Source: JAABRU01 sp050180235 (lineage in GTDB: Bacteria; Desulfobacterota; Desulfobacteria; Desulfobacterales; Desulfococcaceae). Taken from it: a stretch of 28,128 nt of DNA. A program made the translations under genes and the position numbers. The notes under the pieces were generated by a model. The model worked only from the letters and a program-made list of their open reading frames with translations, had not been told where the DNA came from and did no database searches. This document shows, piece after piece, positions 16,051 to 22,855 of the stretch (positions are counted from its first letter, which is position 1; each line of letters begins with the position of its first letter). Location of the stretch: contig JBFXEJ010000088.1 of NCBI GenBank assembly GCA_050180235.1, forward strand, positions 1 through 28,128, written 5' to 3'.

Positions 16051-16186
16051 GGTGATTTCCATGAAAAAATGTACCATCACTGTAGGGTGGGCACGGCTTT
16101 TTGTGCCCGCCGTTTCAGCAGGACGGCGGGCACAAAAAGCCGTGCCCGCCCTACGAAAAACGTTATAATCATTAATGGAAATCACC
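16051..16186. mobile_element. MITE-like element, 135-136 bp GGTGATTTCC family, copy 3
   Basis: 136 bp with ends GGTGATTTCCAT and ATGGAAATCACC, flanked by TTA (16048-16050, 16187-16189). Removing it and one TTA joins AATGCCGTTTCCTTA to AG, giving a 17-base sequence that is the exact reverse complement of CTTAAGGAAACGGCATT at 16288-16304. The insertion into an older palindromic repeat is thus internally proven. Confidence 0.9.
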
Positions 16187-16440
16187 TTAAGCAGAAAATT
16201 CACCTCCCCCGGAGGAGTGGAAAAACAGCAATTTGTAATCAGATGATATTTTCACCCTCCCCTGCCCCTCCCTCAAGGGAGGGGAGCCTTAAGGAAACGG
16301 CATTGATATGAAAGCTGAAAAAAATTAAGCAAAAATTTTTCCGGCTTTCTGCCGAGAAGAGTAATGCCCCATTACTTTTCAGATTTCATATAACATGACT
16401 TGTCAGATCATAGTGCTTTTTTCATTTTCTTTCAATATAT

Positions 16441-16533
16441 ATAGGCTTTAATAAAATATTTTTGGGGATTTCTGCAGGTTGGGTTTCACTGCGTTCAATC
16501 CAGACTACTCCAAAATAATTATCTTAAAAATCT
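16441..16533. repeat. TATAGG-type palindromic element, shorter copy
   Basis: TATAGGCTTTAATAAAATAT...TTTTGGGGATTTCTGCAGGTTGGGTT and ACTCCAAAATAATTATCTTAAAA form inverted arms. A longer copy with the same arms is at 26132-26263. It abuts the next repeat at 16533. Confidence 0.7.
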
Positions 16534-16957
16534 ATAGTTCTTTTACCAACTTTTATCCCCTGCAAAACCGGACAGATGCGGAAATATGCAAAAAACCGCT
16601 ACGCTCAATTTTTGCACTCCGCCGGAATTTAGCGGAGCGGTTTTTTGCACTTATTTTTCATCAGTATGCTCTGATTTTATCAGTATGAAAAGTACAGTTA
16701 GCAGAATCGTTAATACGTCCTCTGTGAATTTTCCGGCAGTGTGCCTCCTGAAGTTTTCGGGATGGAGAAGAAAGTCAGCATCTCTTCCGTATTCCTTTGA
16801 TCCTGCTGTACGGCAAGGGCCGGGACTGACTGTGTGCATGAATCCTATAAACGGTATTTTCTTATATCAAATCATTATTATTGACTAATCGCACTGATTG
16901 AACTAATGTCTAATATCTGACGGCTGATATTAGGGAACCATTTCAAAAATGGATGAT

Positions 16958-17052
16958 AGTGCTTTGTCAACTTTGATTTTATGAGTTGAATTGCAGAAAA
17001 AAACCGGATTTTTTGGAAAAATCCGGTTTTTGCAGCGCACAGATTCAAGGCT
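16958..17052. repeat. GTGCTTTGTCAA dispersed element, copy 1
   Basis: TAGTGCTTTGTCAA ... CACAGATTCAAG with an intervening CCGGATTTTTT/AAAAATCCGG hairpin. It matches 19829-19920 in order and spacing. No gene. Confidence 0.78.
16996..17032. terminator. Terminator-like hairpin within the GTGCTTTGTCAA element
   Basis: AAAAACCGGATTTTTT / AAAAATCCGGTTTTT stem followed by T residues. No gene ends immediately before it on the + strand, so its role as a terminator here is uncertain; it could shield the heptosyltransferase from upstream reading. Confidence 0.5.
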
Positions 17053-17154
17053 GACATAATACTGTTACTTCTGATACTGATTACTGCAGGGGCAGCCCCA
17101 TGTGGCTGCCCTTTCTGAATCACAGTGGCGGAAAACAGCAACAGGGTATAAACA

Positions 17155-18201
17155 ATGAAAAAAATTTATTCCGGAACAGTCCGGCGGATTCTGATCCGCG
17201 CAGCCAACTGGGTGGGGGATGCGGTCATGAGCACACCCATGATCCGGGCTGTGCGCGGCAATTTTCCCCATGCAGAAATATATATTCTTGCAAAACCCTG
17301 GGTTTCCCCGGTATTTGAAAACAGTCCGGACATTGACAAAATTCTCATATATGAAGCAGCAGGACGGCATAAAGGCGTTCCCGGCATTCTTCCGTTGGCA
17401 AAGGATTTGCGGGCATATGATTTTGACATGGCTTTTCTGGTGCAGAACGCTTTTGAGGCCGCTCTGATCTCCTTTCTGGCAGGGATTCCCATCCGCATCG
17501 GATACAATACCGATGGCCGGACACCTCTGCTCACCCATGCTGTCAGCATGAGCAGAAAAATAAAAAAAAGACACCAGATTGATTATTATCTTGGAATTTT
17601 GGAAGGAACCGGGCTTCATACCTTTGGCCGGGAGATGAACCTGGAAATATCCGTTTCGGAACGGAAACAGGCTGCGGAAATTCTCAGCAGACACGGCATC
17701 CGTGCAGAAAAAGGAATTATAGGAATCAATCCGGGCGCGGCCTATGGTTCTGCCAAACGCTGGCCAAAGGATCGCTATGCCCAACTGTGTGCACAGCTCC
17801 GGCAGGTTCGTAAGGATATGCCTGTAATCGTGTTCGGGGGGCCCGGAGAGGAAAAACTGGGTCAGGACATCTGCCGCATAGCCGGGGAAGGATGTATCAG
17901 CATTGCAGGTCAGACCGGTCTGCGGGAGGCAATCAGCCTGATTGAAAGATGCAGGCTTTTCATTACCAATGATTCCGGTCTCATGCACGTGGCAGCGGCT
18001 CTGCATGTTCCCCAGATTGCCATTTTCGGCCCTACGGATCACAGCACCACTTCCCCCGCGGATTCCGGTTCCCGTATCGTGCGTGTTCCCACCCCGTGCA
18101 GTCCCTGCCTGAAACAGGAATGTCCACTGGGACATCATCAGTGCATGAAGGCCGTAAGCGCTGATATGGTGTTCAGGGAAGCGGAACAAATCCTGAAATG
18201 A
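17155..18201 (+). CDS. waaF: ADP-heptose:LPS heptosyltransferase II
   Basis: A 348-residue GT9-family glycosyltransferase. The N-terminal motif RRILIRAANWVGDAVMSTPMIRAVR binds the acceptor side, GIIGINPGAAYGSAKRWPKDRYA opens the nucleotide-sugar domain and TNDSGLMHVAAALHVPQIAIFGPTDHSTTSP is the characteristic donor-binding signature. The closing CSPCLKQECPLGHHQCM cysteine cluster is common in WaaF. Reaction: transfer of the second L-glycero-D-manno-heptose to inner-core lipopolysaccharide on the cytoplasmic face of the inner membrane, implying a Gram-negative envelope. It is alone; a promoter for the next genes follows its stop. The ribosome-binding site is weak (AACAGGGTATAAACA). The type II assignment over type I or III rests on overall resemblance. 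Confidence 0.9.
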   Translation: MKKIYSGTVRRILIRAANWVGDAVMSTPMIRAVRGNFPHAEIYILAKPWVSPVFENSPDIDKILIYEAAGRHKGVPGILPLAKDLRAYDFDMAFLVQNAFEAALISFLAGIPIRIGYNTDGRTPLLTHAVSMSRKIKKRHQIDYYLGILEGTGLHTFGREMNLEISVSERKQAAEILSRHGIRAEKGIIGINPGAAYGSAKRWPKDRYAQLCAQLRQVRKDMPVIVFGGPGEEKLGQDICRIAGEGCISIAGQTGLREAISLIERCRLFITNDSGLMHVAAALHVPQIAIFGPTDHSTTSPADSGSRIVRVPTPCSPCLKQECPLGHHQCMKAVSADMVFREAEQILK

Positions 18202-18221
18202 ATATCTTTTTCAACTTGCTA

Positions 18222-18250
18222 TTGAAAAATATGTGTATATTGATTATAAA
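18222..18250 (+). promoter_or_regulatory. Sigma70-like promoter for the zinc-ribbon/citrate synthase unit
   Basis: TTGAAA (18222-18227), a 17-base spacer and TATAAA (18245-18250), 20 bases after the waaF stop. Predicted transcription start near 18257 leaves a leader of about 160 nt before the zinc-ribbon ATG. Confidence 0.65.
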
Positions 18251-18296
18251 AACAGCGGGCGCATAATATACAAACAGAAAAAAAGGCGCGCAGGAG

Positions 18297-18350
18297 TGCC
18301 AAACTGAAAATTTGGCAGCCGGCACAGACTCCCAAACTTTCAGTTCGGGA
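18297..18350 (+). promoter_or_regulatory. Leader with mutually exclusive hairpins
   Basis: TGCCAAA...TTTGGCA (18297-18317) and TCCCAAACT...AGTTCGGGA (18330-18350) are adjacent stems. CCAAACTGAAA (18299-18309) can instead pair with TTTCAGTTCGG (18338-18348), which would disrupt both. This antiterminator-like arrangement lies in the predicted leader of the zinc-ribbon gene. No known riboswitch class is recognised; a dispersed palindromic repeat is the alternative. Confidence 0.45.
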
Positions 18351-18415
18351 CCCCGAAGTGTTCACAGGAGAATATCAACTGACAATATTTACATTAAAAC
18401 CAAAGGAGAAAAACA

Positions 18416-18619
18416 ATGGCAAAAGAAACGAAAAAAACCGTGAAGCAGGTCTGCAAATGTGAAAAATGCGGCAATGAGGCTGAAATGGTGGTTACGTGTT
18501 CACTGGTGGAAGAGGATGAAAAAAAGGATAAGGCTTCTGCTCACGGGCACAGGCATGTGAAAGGCACAGGAGTCTGCACACATTGCGGCAATGAGGCTGA
18601 TATGTGGGTGGATATTTAA
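18416..18619 (+). CDS. Small zinc-ribbon protein
   Basis: A 67-residue protein with two cysteine knuckles, CKCEKCGNEAEM (Cys13/15/18) and CTHCGNEADMW (Cys54/57), separated by a charged, histidine-rich stretch (SAHGHRHVKG). The pattern CxxCGNEA in both halves indicates a single zinc ribbon or a duplicated knuckle. AAAGGAGAAAAACA provides a strong ribosome-binding site. The gene lies 27 bases before citrate synthase, on the same strand and downstream of a clear promoter, so the two are probably co-transcribed. Function unknown; metal binding is inferred from the cysteines. Confidence 0.82.
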   Translation: MAKETKKTVKQVCKCEKCGNEAEMVVTCSLVEEDEKKDKASAHGHRHVKGTGVCTHCGNEADMWVDI

Positions 18620-18646
18620 CCCCGTAAACAGAATACGAGGTGTTCT

Positions 18647-19831
18647 ATGACAGATGAATGCGCTCCCATTCTCAACACCGGGCTTCGCGGGGTCACTATC
18701 GCGAGTACCAAAATCAGTGATGTCAGGGGCAAAGAAGGCAAGCTGATTTACCGGGGCTATCTGGTAAGGGATCTGGCGGGAAACACCTGTTTTGAAGAGG
18801 TGATACATCTGCTGCTGTTTGAAAAACTGCCTGACCGGGAGGAACTCGCTGCTTTGAAACAGCAGTTGGCTGCGGAACGGGACATTCCGGCAGACGTGAT
18901 TGCCGCACTCAGAACCCGGCCCAAAGACGCCCTGCCTATGGATATTCTGCAGGCCGGTGTATCCATGCTGGCCCATCATGATCCGGATATACGCATCGAA
19001 GATTCAAGAGATGCCACCCTTCGCATGGGAATCCGGCTCATTGCCAAGCTGCCCACTCTGCTGGCTGCCTGGGCCCGTATCCGGAAAGGAAAGGAACCGC
19101 TTGATCCTCTGCCGGATCTGGATCAGGCTGCCAATTTTCTTTACATGATGAACGGTCAGAAACCGGATGCGGAACTGACAAGATTTTTTGATACCTGTCT
19201 GGTTCTTCATGCCGAGCATTCCTTTAACGCATCAACCTTTGCGGCCAGAGAAATTGCATCCACACGCGCGCATATGTATGCGGCAGTGGCAGGCGCGGTG
19301 GGTTCTCTTTCCGGTGCTTTGCACGGCGGAGCCAATACACGCGTCATGCAGATGCTTATGGACATCGGCAGTCCGGACGCGATTGATGATTATATCAGAA
19401 ATCAGCTTGAACGCGGTGCTTTGATTATGGGACTGGGACATGCTGTGTATAAGGTGGATGATCCCCGCGCCCTGATTCTGGCCCCAATGTCCAAAAAAAT
19501 GGGGGAACGCACCGGAGAAAGCAAATGGTATGAAATGTCCGAGCTGCTGGAGAAAAAGGCCAAGGCGGTCTTCAAACAGCGCAAGAACATGGACATTTTC
19601 GTAAATGTTGATTTTTACAGTGCATCTTTGTATTATTCCATGGGAATTGACATGGATTTGTTTACACCGATTTTTGCCATTTCCCGGATCGCGGGATGGG
19701 CGGCCCATGTGCTGGAGGAACAGTTTGCGGATGCCGCACCCAAAGCCATGCTTTACCGTCCGGAATCCAAGTATGTGGGAGATTACTGCGGCCCGGAGGA
19801 ATGCACACTGGACCATATTGACAGACGGTAG
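18647..19831 (+). CDS. gltA: Citrate synthase (citrate/2-methylcitrate synthase family)
   Basis: A 394-residue protein with the complete citrate synthase catalytic set: His226 in ALHGGANTRVM, His265 in MGLGHAVYKVDDPRA and Asp322 in NVDFYSASLYY. LHAEHSFNASTFAAR (188-201) is also conserved. It condenses acetyl-CoA with oxaloacetate in the cytoplasm. Length fits the short, hexamer-independent type of Gram-positive and archaeal kind, and the 2-methylcitrate synthase activity cannot be excluded from sequence. The usual Arg after His265 (GHRVYK) is Ala here. GAGGTG precedes the ATG. The TAG stop is also the first three bases of a dispersed repeat (19829), so the C-terminus ends at the element boundary. 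Confidence 0.93.
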   Translation: MTDECAPILNTGLRGVTIASTKISDVRGKEGKLIYRGYLVRDLAGNTCFEEVIHLLLFEKLPDREELAALKQQLAAERDIPADVIAALRTRPKDALPMDILQAGVSMLAHHDPDIRIEDSRDATLRMGIRLIAKLPTLLAAWARIRKGKEPLDPLPDLDQAANFLYMMNGQKPDAELTRFFDTCLVLHAEHSFNASTFAAREIASTRAHMYAAVAGAVGSLSGALHGGANTRVMQMLMDIGSPDAIDDYIRNQLERGALIMGLGHAVYKVDDPRALILAPMSKKMGERTGESKWYEMSELLEKKAKAVFKQRKNMDIFVNVDFYSASLYYSMGIDMDLFTPIFAISRIAGWAAHVLEEQFADAAPKAMLYRPESKYVGDYCGPEECTLDHIDRR

Positions 19832-19920
19832 TGCTTTGTCAAGTTTGTTTTTGTAATCTGTACAGAACAACCGGATTTTTTTAAAAAAATTCGGTTTTTG
19901 CAGAGCACAGATTCAAGACT
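19829..19920. repeat. GTGCTTTGTCAA dispersed element, copy 2
   Basis: TAGTGCTTTGTCAAGTTTG ... CACAGATTCAAG, matching 16958-17052. It begins exactly at the citrate synthase stop codon. The preceding bases give GGTAGTGC, like the IS1 end at 27463, but no target duplication was found. Confidence 0.78.
19868..19899 (+). terminator. Terminator after citrate synthase
   Basis: AACCGGATTTTTTT / AAAAAAATTCGGTTTTT stem with one mismatch, followed by a T-run, 37 bases after the citrate synthase stop. Supplied by the dispersed repeat. Confidence 0.75.
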
Positions 19921-19966
19921 GGCAGAGCAGTGGCAGTCCGCAAATCTTGCATCAGATAAAATATTC

Positions 19967-20004
19967 CCGGATATTCCCAATCCCGCGGGATTGGGAATAT
20001 CCGG
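19967..20004. promoter_or_regulatory. Perfect 38-bp palindrome upstream of the Fur-family gene
   Basis: CCGGATATTCCCAATCCCG is followed immediately by its exact reverse complement (19+19 bp, no loop). It ends 27 bases before the GTG start of the Fur-family regulator. A regulator-binding site, a cruciform, or a terminator stem (TTTGTTTT follows) are all possible. It does not match the usual Fur or PerR box. Confidence 0.75.
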
Positions 20005-20031
20005 TTTGTTTTCAGAAAGGACAGCACAGAG

Positions 20032-20472
20032 GTGGAAAAGGAGCAGAACCGGAATATCAGAATGACGAAACAGCGCCGTATCATTCTGGAGGAACTCAGG
20101 CGGCTTGACTCCCATCCCAGCGCGGAGGAACTTTATGAGGCTGTGAGGGAGCGGGTCCCGCGCATCAGTCTGGGTACGGTTTACAGAAACCTTGAAGTGC
20201 TTTCCGAACTGGGGGAAATACAGAAACTGGAACTGGGCGGAACCCAGAAACGCTTTGACTGGGACACCCGGAAACATTATCATATCCGCTGCATCAACTG
20301 CGACCGGGTGGATAACGCCCGGATGGGCTTTATGAAAAATGTTGAGCAGTCACTCTCCGAATCCACAGATTTCAGGGTCATGGATCACCGTCTTGAATTT
20401 CTGGGGCTATGCCCCGCATGTCTGGAAAAGGCATTAGAGAGGGAAAGTCTGGGGCAGAAGGTGGAAAAGTAG
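20032..20472 (+). CDS. Fur-family transcriptional regulator (Fur/PerR type)
   Basis: A 146-residue protein: winged-helix part RMTKQRRIILEELRRLDSHPSAEELYEAVRERVPRISLGTVYRNLEVLSELG, then the metal domain KHYHIRCINCDRVDN, with one CxxC, and LCPACLEKA with the second CxxC, forming the structural zinc site. The HxH before the first cysteine pair belongs to the regulatory metal site. Peroxide (PerR) versus iron (Fur) sensing cannot be decided. I use GTG 20032, which follows GAAAGGACAGCACAGAG; an in-frame ATG at 20062 is an alternative start. A perfect palindrome lies just upstream and may be an autoregulatory site. No iron or peroxide gene is adjacent. Confidence 0.92.
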   Translation: MEKEQNRNIRMTKQRRIILEELRRLDSHPSAEELYEAVRERVPRISLGTVYRNLEVLSELGEIQKLELGGTQKRFDWDTRKHYHIRCINCDRVDNARMGFMKNVEQSLSESTDFRVMDHRLEFLGLCPACLEKALERESLGQKVEK

Positions 20473-20646
20473 AACAAACTTCCAGTTTGTTCATATTACG
20501 CTGCAAAAGCTGGAAGCTTGTGATACTTTCCAGTTTGTTCAAAGTAGCGGCACAAAGCAGAACAAACTTCCAGTTTGTTCATATAACGCGGCACAAGCTG
20601 GGAGCTTGTGATACTTTCCAATTTGTTCAAAGTAGCGGCACAAAGC
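20471..20646. repeat. Two 88-bp tandem repeats with internal hairpins
   Basis: Units 20471-20558 and 20559-20646 are each 88 bp and differ at only a few positions. Each contains GAACAAACTTCCAGTTTGTTC (a hairpin), AAGCTGGAAGCTT (or ACAAGCTGGGAGCTTGT in unit 2) and TTTCCAGTTTGTTCAAAG. The first unit overlaps the last bases of the Fur-family stop codon. The rest of the gap to cbiG (20647-20824) holds no recognisable gene. Confidence 0.88.
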
Positions 20647-20824
20647 AGTGCATCATTTCTCCTAAAATTGTGGATAAAGACGTTTGGGTTTTTATTCTGG
20701 CATCTTCTGTTGCAAACTGCCAGTCAACTGTTGGGGATTTTCTGAAAAAAATCAATGGAGAATTGTTATAAAAACTAAATTGGCCGTGTACTGCCGGAAT
20801 TCCTGCACGCCAAAAGGAGAATAC

Positions 20825-21952
20825 ATGTTTTCCCGTGAGCAAAACCGCAAAACCGCTGTGTGGGCACTGACACCCAAAGCTGCTGAACTTGCACTGGGTA
20901 TTCAGAAATCCATGCCTGAAACAGACATATTTTTTTCCTCTGCTCTGGTGAAAACAGCTATTCCCGCGATTTATTTTGACCGCCTGTCCGATGAAATCTC
21001 CCTCTGTTTCCATAATTATAGCGGACATATATTTATCATGTCCGCAGGCATTGCTGTTCGTATGATTGCGCCTTTGCTCTGTCATAAAACTACTGATCCT
21101 GCTGTGGTGGTCATGGATGAACTGGGACTTCATGCCATAAGCCTGATTTCCGGGCATATTGGCGGTGCAAATGAACTGGCAAAAAAAATTGCGGAGATTA
21201 CGGGTGCGGTTCCGGTTATTACCACTGCAACCGATATAAATCAGGTTCCGGCCATTGATCTCATTGCCAAAAATTTGGGACTGCATATTGAAAATCCTGC
21301 CGCGATTAAGCATATCAGCATGGCACTTCTGACCGGAAAAAAAATTTTTCTCCATGATCCCTTTGGACTGCTCACAGACAAATTACCGGAATCCTGTCTT
21401 TTTCATCCTGATGCAAATCAGAAATATCCGAAGAATATGCCCGGTGTTTTTGCAGATGATCGAATCGTTGCACTGCCCGATCATGTGCTTATCCTGCGTC
21501 CTCCTTCACTTGCTGCGGGAATGGGATGCAACCGGGGAACCGAAACAGAGGAAATGAAAAACCTTCTTGTGGAAACACTGAAAAAATACGATCTTTCGAT
21601 TCACAGTCTCCATACACTGGCAAGCGTGGATATAAAAAAAGATGAGACCGGGCTGACTGCCCTTGCGAAAGAACTGGGCATTGATCCGGTTTTTTATGAT
21701 CGGGAAAGTCTGAAACAGGTTCCGGGAATTGAGAATCCTTCGCTGATGGTGGAAAAACATATCGGTGTGCCAAGCGTATGCGAAGCAGCCGCAATTCTGG
21801 CATCGGGAAATGGAGAGTTGATTGTTCCCAAGCACAGCAGCAAAAATGTGACTGTCGCCATAGCGAGAAAAAAATATATGGAATCTGAAAAATATAGTTC
21901 TTTTACCAACTTTTGTCCTCTGCAAAACTCAATGGAGGAGTGCAAAAATTAA
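20825..21952 (+). CDS. cbiG: Cobalt-precorrin-5A hydrolase CbiG, with a repeat-derived C-terminus
   Basis: A 375-residue protein. The CbiG N-terminal and middle part contains IFIMSAGIAVRMIAPLL, KTTDPAVVVMDELGLHAISLISGHIGGANELA and PVITTATD. The C-terminal CbiG domain contains LAAGMGCNRGTETEEM, LHTLASVDIKKDETGL and SVCEAAAILASGNGELIVPKHSSKNVTVAIARK. It opens the ring lactone of cobalt-precorrin-5A and releases acetaldehyde in anaerobic cobalamin synthesis. ATG 20825 follows AAAAGGAGAATAC. The last 20 residues (from TATAGT at 21893: YSSFTNFCPLQNSMEECKN) and the stop are encoded by an inserted repeat element, so the native end is lost but the conserved domain is complete. No other cob/cbi gene or cobalamin riboswitch is visible. 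Confidence 0.92.
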   Translation: MFSREQNRKTAVWALTPKAAELALGIQKSMPETDIFFSSALVKTAIPAIYFDRLSDEISLCFHNYSGHIFIMSAGIAVRMIAPLLCHKTTDPAVVVMDELGLHAISLISGHIGGANELAKKIAEITGAVPVITTATDINQVPAIDLIAKNLGLHIENPAAIKHISMALLTGKKIFLHDPFGLLTDKLPESCLFHPDANQKYPKNMPGVFADDRIVALPDHVLILRPPSLAAGMGCNRGTETEEMKNLLVETLKKYDLSIHSLHTLASVDIKKDETGLTALAKELGIDPVFYDRESLKQVPGIENPSLMVEKHIGVPSVCEAAAILASGNGELIVPKHSSKNVTVAIARKKYMESEKYSSFTNFCPLQNSMEECKN

Positions 21953-22000
21953 GCGGAGCGGTTTTTTGCACAGAGGACAAAAGTTAAGGAAAATACTATA
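21893..22000. mobile_element. MITE-like TATAGT...ACTATA element at the 3' end of cbiG
   Basis: 108 bp. TATAGT...AACTTTTGTCCTCTG and CAGAGGACAAAAGTT...ACTATA are inverted ends. The core is GTGCAAAAATTAAGCGGAGC-GGTTTTTTGCAC, itself palindromic. A partial copy starts at 16533 and a related half-site occurs near 13445. It supplies the stop codon of cbiG (21950-21952). Confidence 0.85.
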
Positions 22001-22469
22001 ATCAGACAATAACTTTCGTGAAACTTTGCGTCTTTGTGTCTTCGCGGCAAATTTAAAATACCCGGACACGAAAGATGGTTTTGCTGAAATCTTTTTCATA
22101 TTTCATATCAGGATTCCGGAAACTGCAGCAGATCCTTTGCGAATTTCAGGCATAAATAATTTTTCCGGTAAATTTTTGCTTGCATTCTTCTGACTGCCGG
22201 TTGTATAATCAACACTGTTCTCAGAAGTGATTTTTTTATTATGACAGGATGTTATGAAATAAATCTAAAAATCAGGAACTTATCCGCTTTCACCATCATT
22301 TTGGAGAAGTCCGGGAAGCCAGCAGTTTCAATGCTTTCTGATTTGATTCTGTATGAACAGTGCATTACATAAAAAAAATCAGCATGTTAAAATTCAACAG
22401 CGTAACTCCTGCATTGTGAAAAGACAGATTATCCGGATGGCAAATACAGACGATATGGAGGAAAAATAT
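22001..22469. other. Intergenic region upstream of the orphan antitoxin
   Basis: No gene supported. 22010-22050 (ACTTTGCGTCTTTGTGTCTTCGCGG) is a common short dispersed motif. 22172-22212 contains a promoter repeated upstream of hypD. A ribosome-binding site GGAGG lies at 22457. Confidence 0.6.
22180..22209 (+). promoter_or_regulatory. Promoter in a 41-bp direct repeat, copy 1
   Basis: TTGCAT (22180-22185), 18-base spacer, TATAAT (22204-22209). The surrounding 22172-22212 closely matches 22785-22825 upstream of hypD. The next start codon is 260 bases away. Confidence 0.55.
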
Positions 22470-22706
22470 ATGAATACAGACAGTTTAACGATTCAGTTGC
22501 CTGTAAATAAAATTGAATTTCTCCGGCAGTATGCCGAAAGACACAAAATCACAATTTCAGAACTGATTGATCGTTATGCCAGATATTTACAGGTATCACA
22601 AAGAGATGAACTCCACCCTGATATTGAAAAATTTACCGGAATTATTCCCAAAGACATTGATGTAAGGGAGATATTTTATCAAAATTCAATGGAAAAGCAC
22701 TCATGA
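22470..22706 (+). CDS. Antitoxin of a PIN-toxin pair (ribbon-helix-helix/DUF6364-like)
   Basis: A 78-residue protein. I choose ATG 22470, behind ATGGAGGAAAAATAT; a longer frame from 22353 adds a 39-residue unlikely extension. MNTDSLTIQLPVNKIEFLRQYAERHKITISELIDRYARYLQ is a ribbon-helix-helix type DNA-binding start as in DUF6364 antitoxins. The tail HPDIEKFTGIIPKDIDVREIFYQ is typical of antitoxins encoded before PIN toxins. Its stop overlaps the toxin start (ATGA, 22703-22706). The toxin is truncated, so this is a remnant pair. Confidence 0.8.
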   Translation: MNTDSLTIQLPVNKIEFLRQYAERHKITISELIDRYARYLQVSQRDELHPDIEKFTGIIPKDIDVREIFYQNSMEKHS

Positions 22707-22855
22707 AAGTCATGCTTGATCTGAATATAATGCTTGATGTTCTTCAGGCACGCCATCCTTTGAGTCAGTCTGATTTTGCGGCAAACTTGTGCATGCATTC
22801 ATTTGACTGCCGGTTGTATAATCAGTCCAGATCATTGGGAGTGCTTTTACCATGA
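22703..22855 (+). pseudogene. PIN-domain toxin, truncated
   Basis: MKVMLDLNIMLDVLQARHPLSQSDFAA is the N-terminal beta-strand and first Asp region of a PIN ribonuclease of the small PIN (DUF-type) group that accompanies such antitoxins. From about residue 28 the frame enters the promoter repeat at 22785 and ends at TGA 22853-22855, overlapping the hypD start. The other catalytic acids are missing. A normal partner would be about 130 residues. Confidence 0.75.
22793..22822 (+). promoter_or_regulatory. Likely hypD promoter (direct repeat copy 2)
   Basis: ATGCAT (22793-22798), 18-base spacer, TATAAT (22817-22822), 29 bases before the hypD ATG. The 22785-22825 segment duplicates 22172-22212. Confidence 0.55.

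Larger units (their letters stand above)
15932..17154. repeat. Gene-free, repeat-dense region upstream of the heptosyltransferase
   Basis: About 1.2 kb with no supported gene. In order: an outer palindromic element whose inverted ends are 16036-16050 and 16288-16304; the 136-bp element nested in it (16051-16186); TATAGG-type element (about 16441-16533); a partial TATAGT-type element with GTGCAAAAATT blocks (16533-16650); unassigned sequence 16660-16950; and a GTGCTTTGTCAA element (16958-17052). Open frames here are short and lack ribosome-binding sites. Confidence 0.75.

Noticed and set aside
16660..16950. Coding on either strand between repeats upstream of waaF
   Set aside because: Only short frames without ribosome-binding sites or family resemblance.
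20647..20824. Cobalamin riboswitch upstream of cbiG
   Set aside because: No B12-box-like sequence (GCCACTG type) or appropriate leader found; the region is mostly tandem repeats and unassigned DNA.
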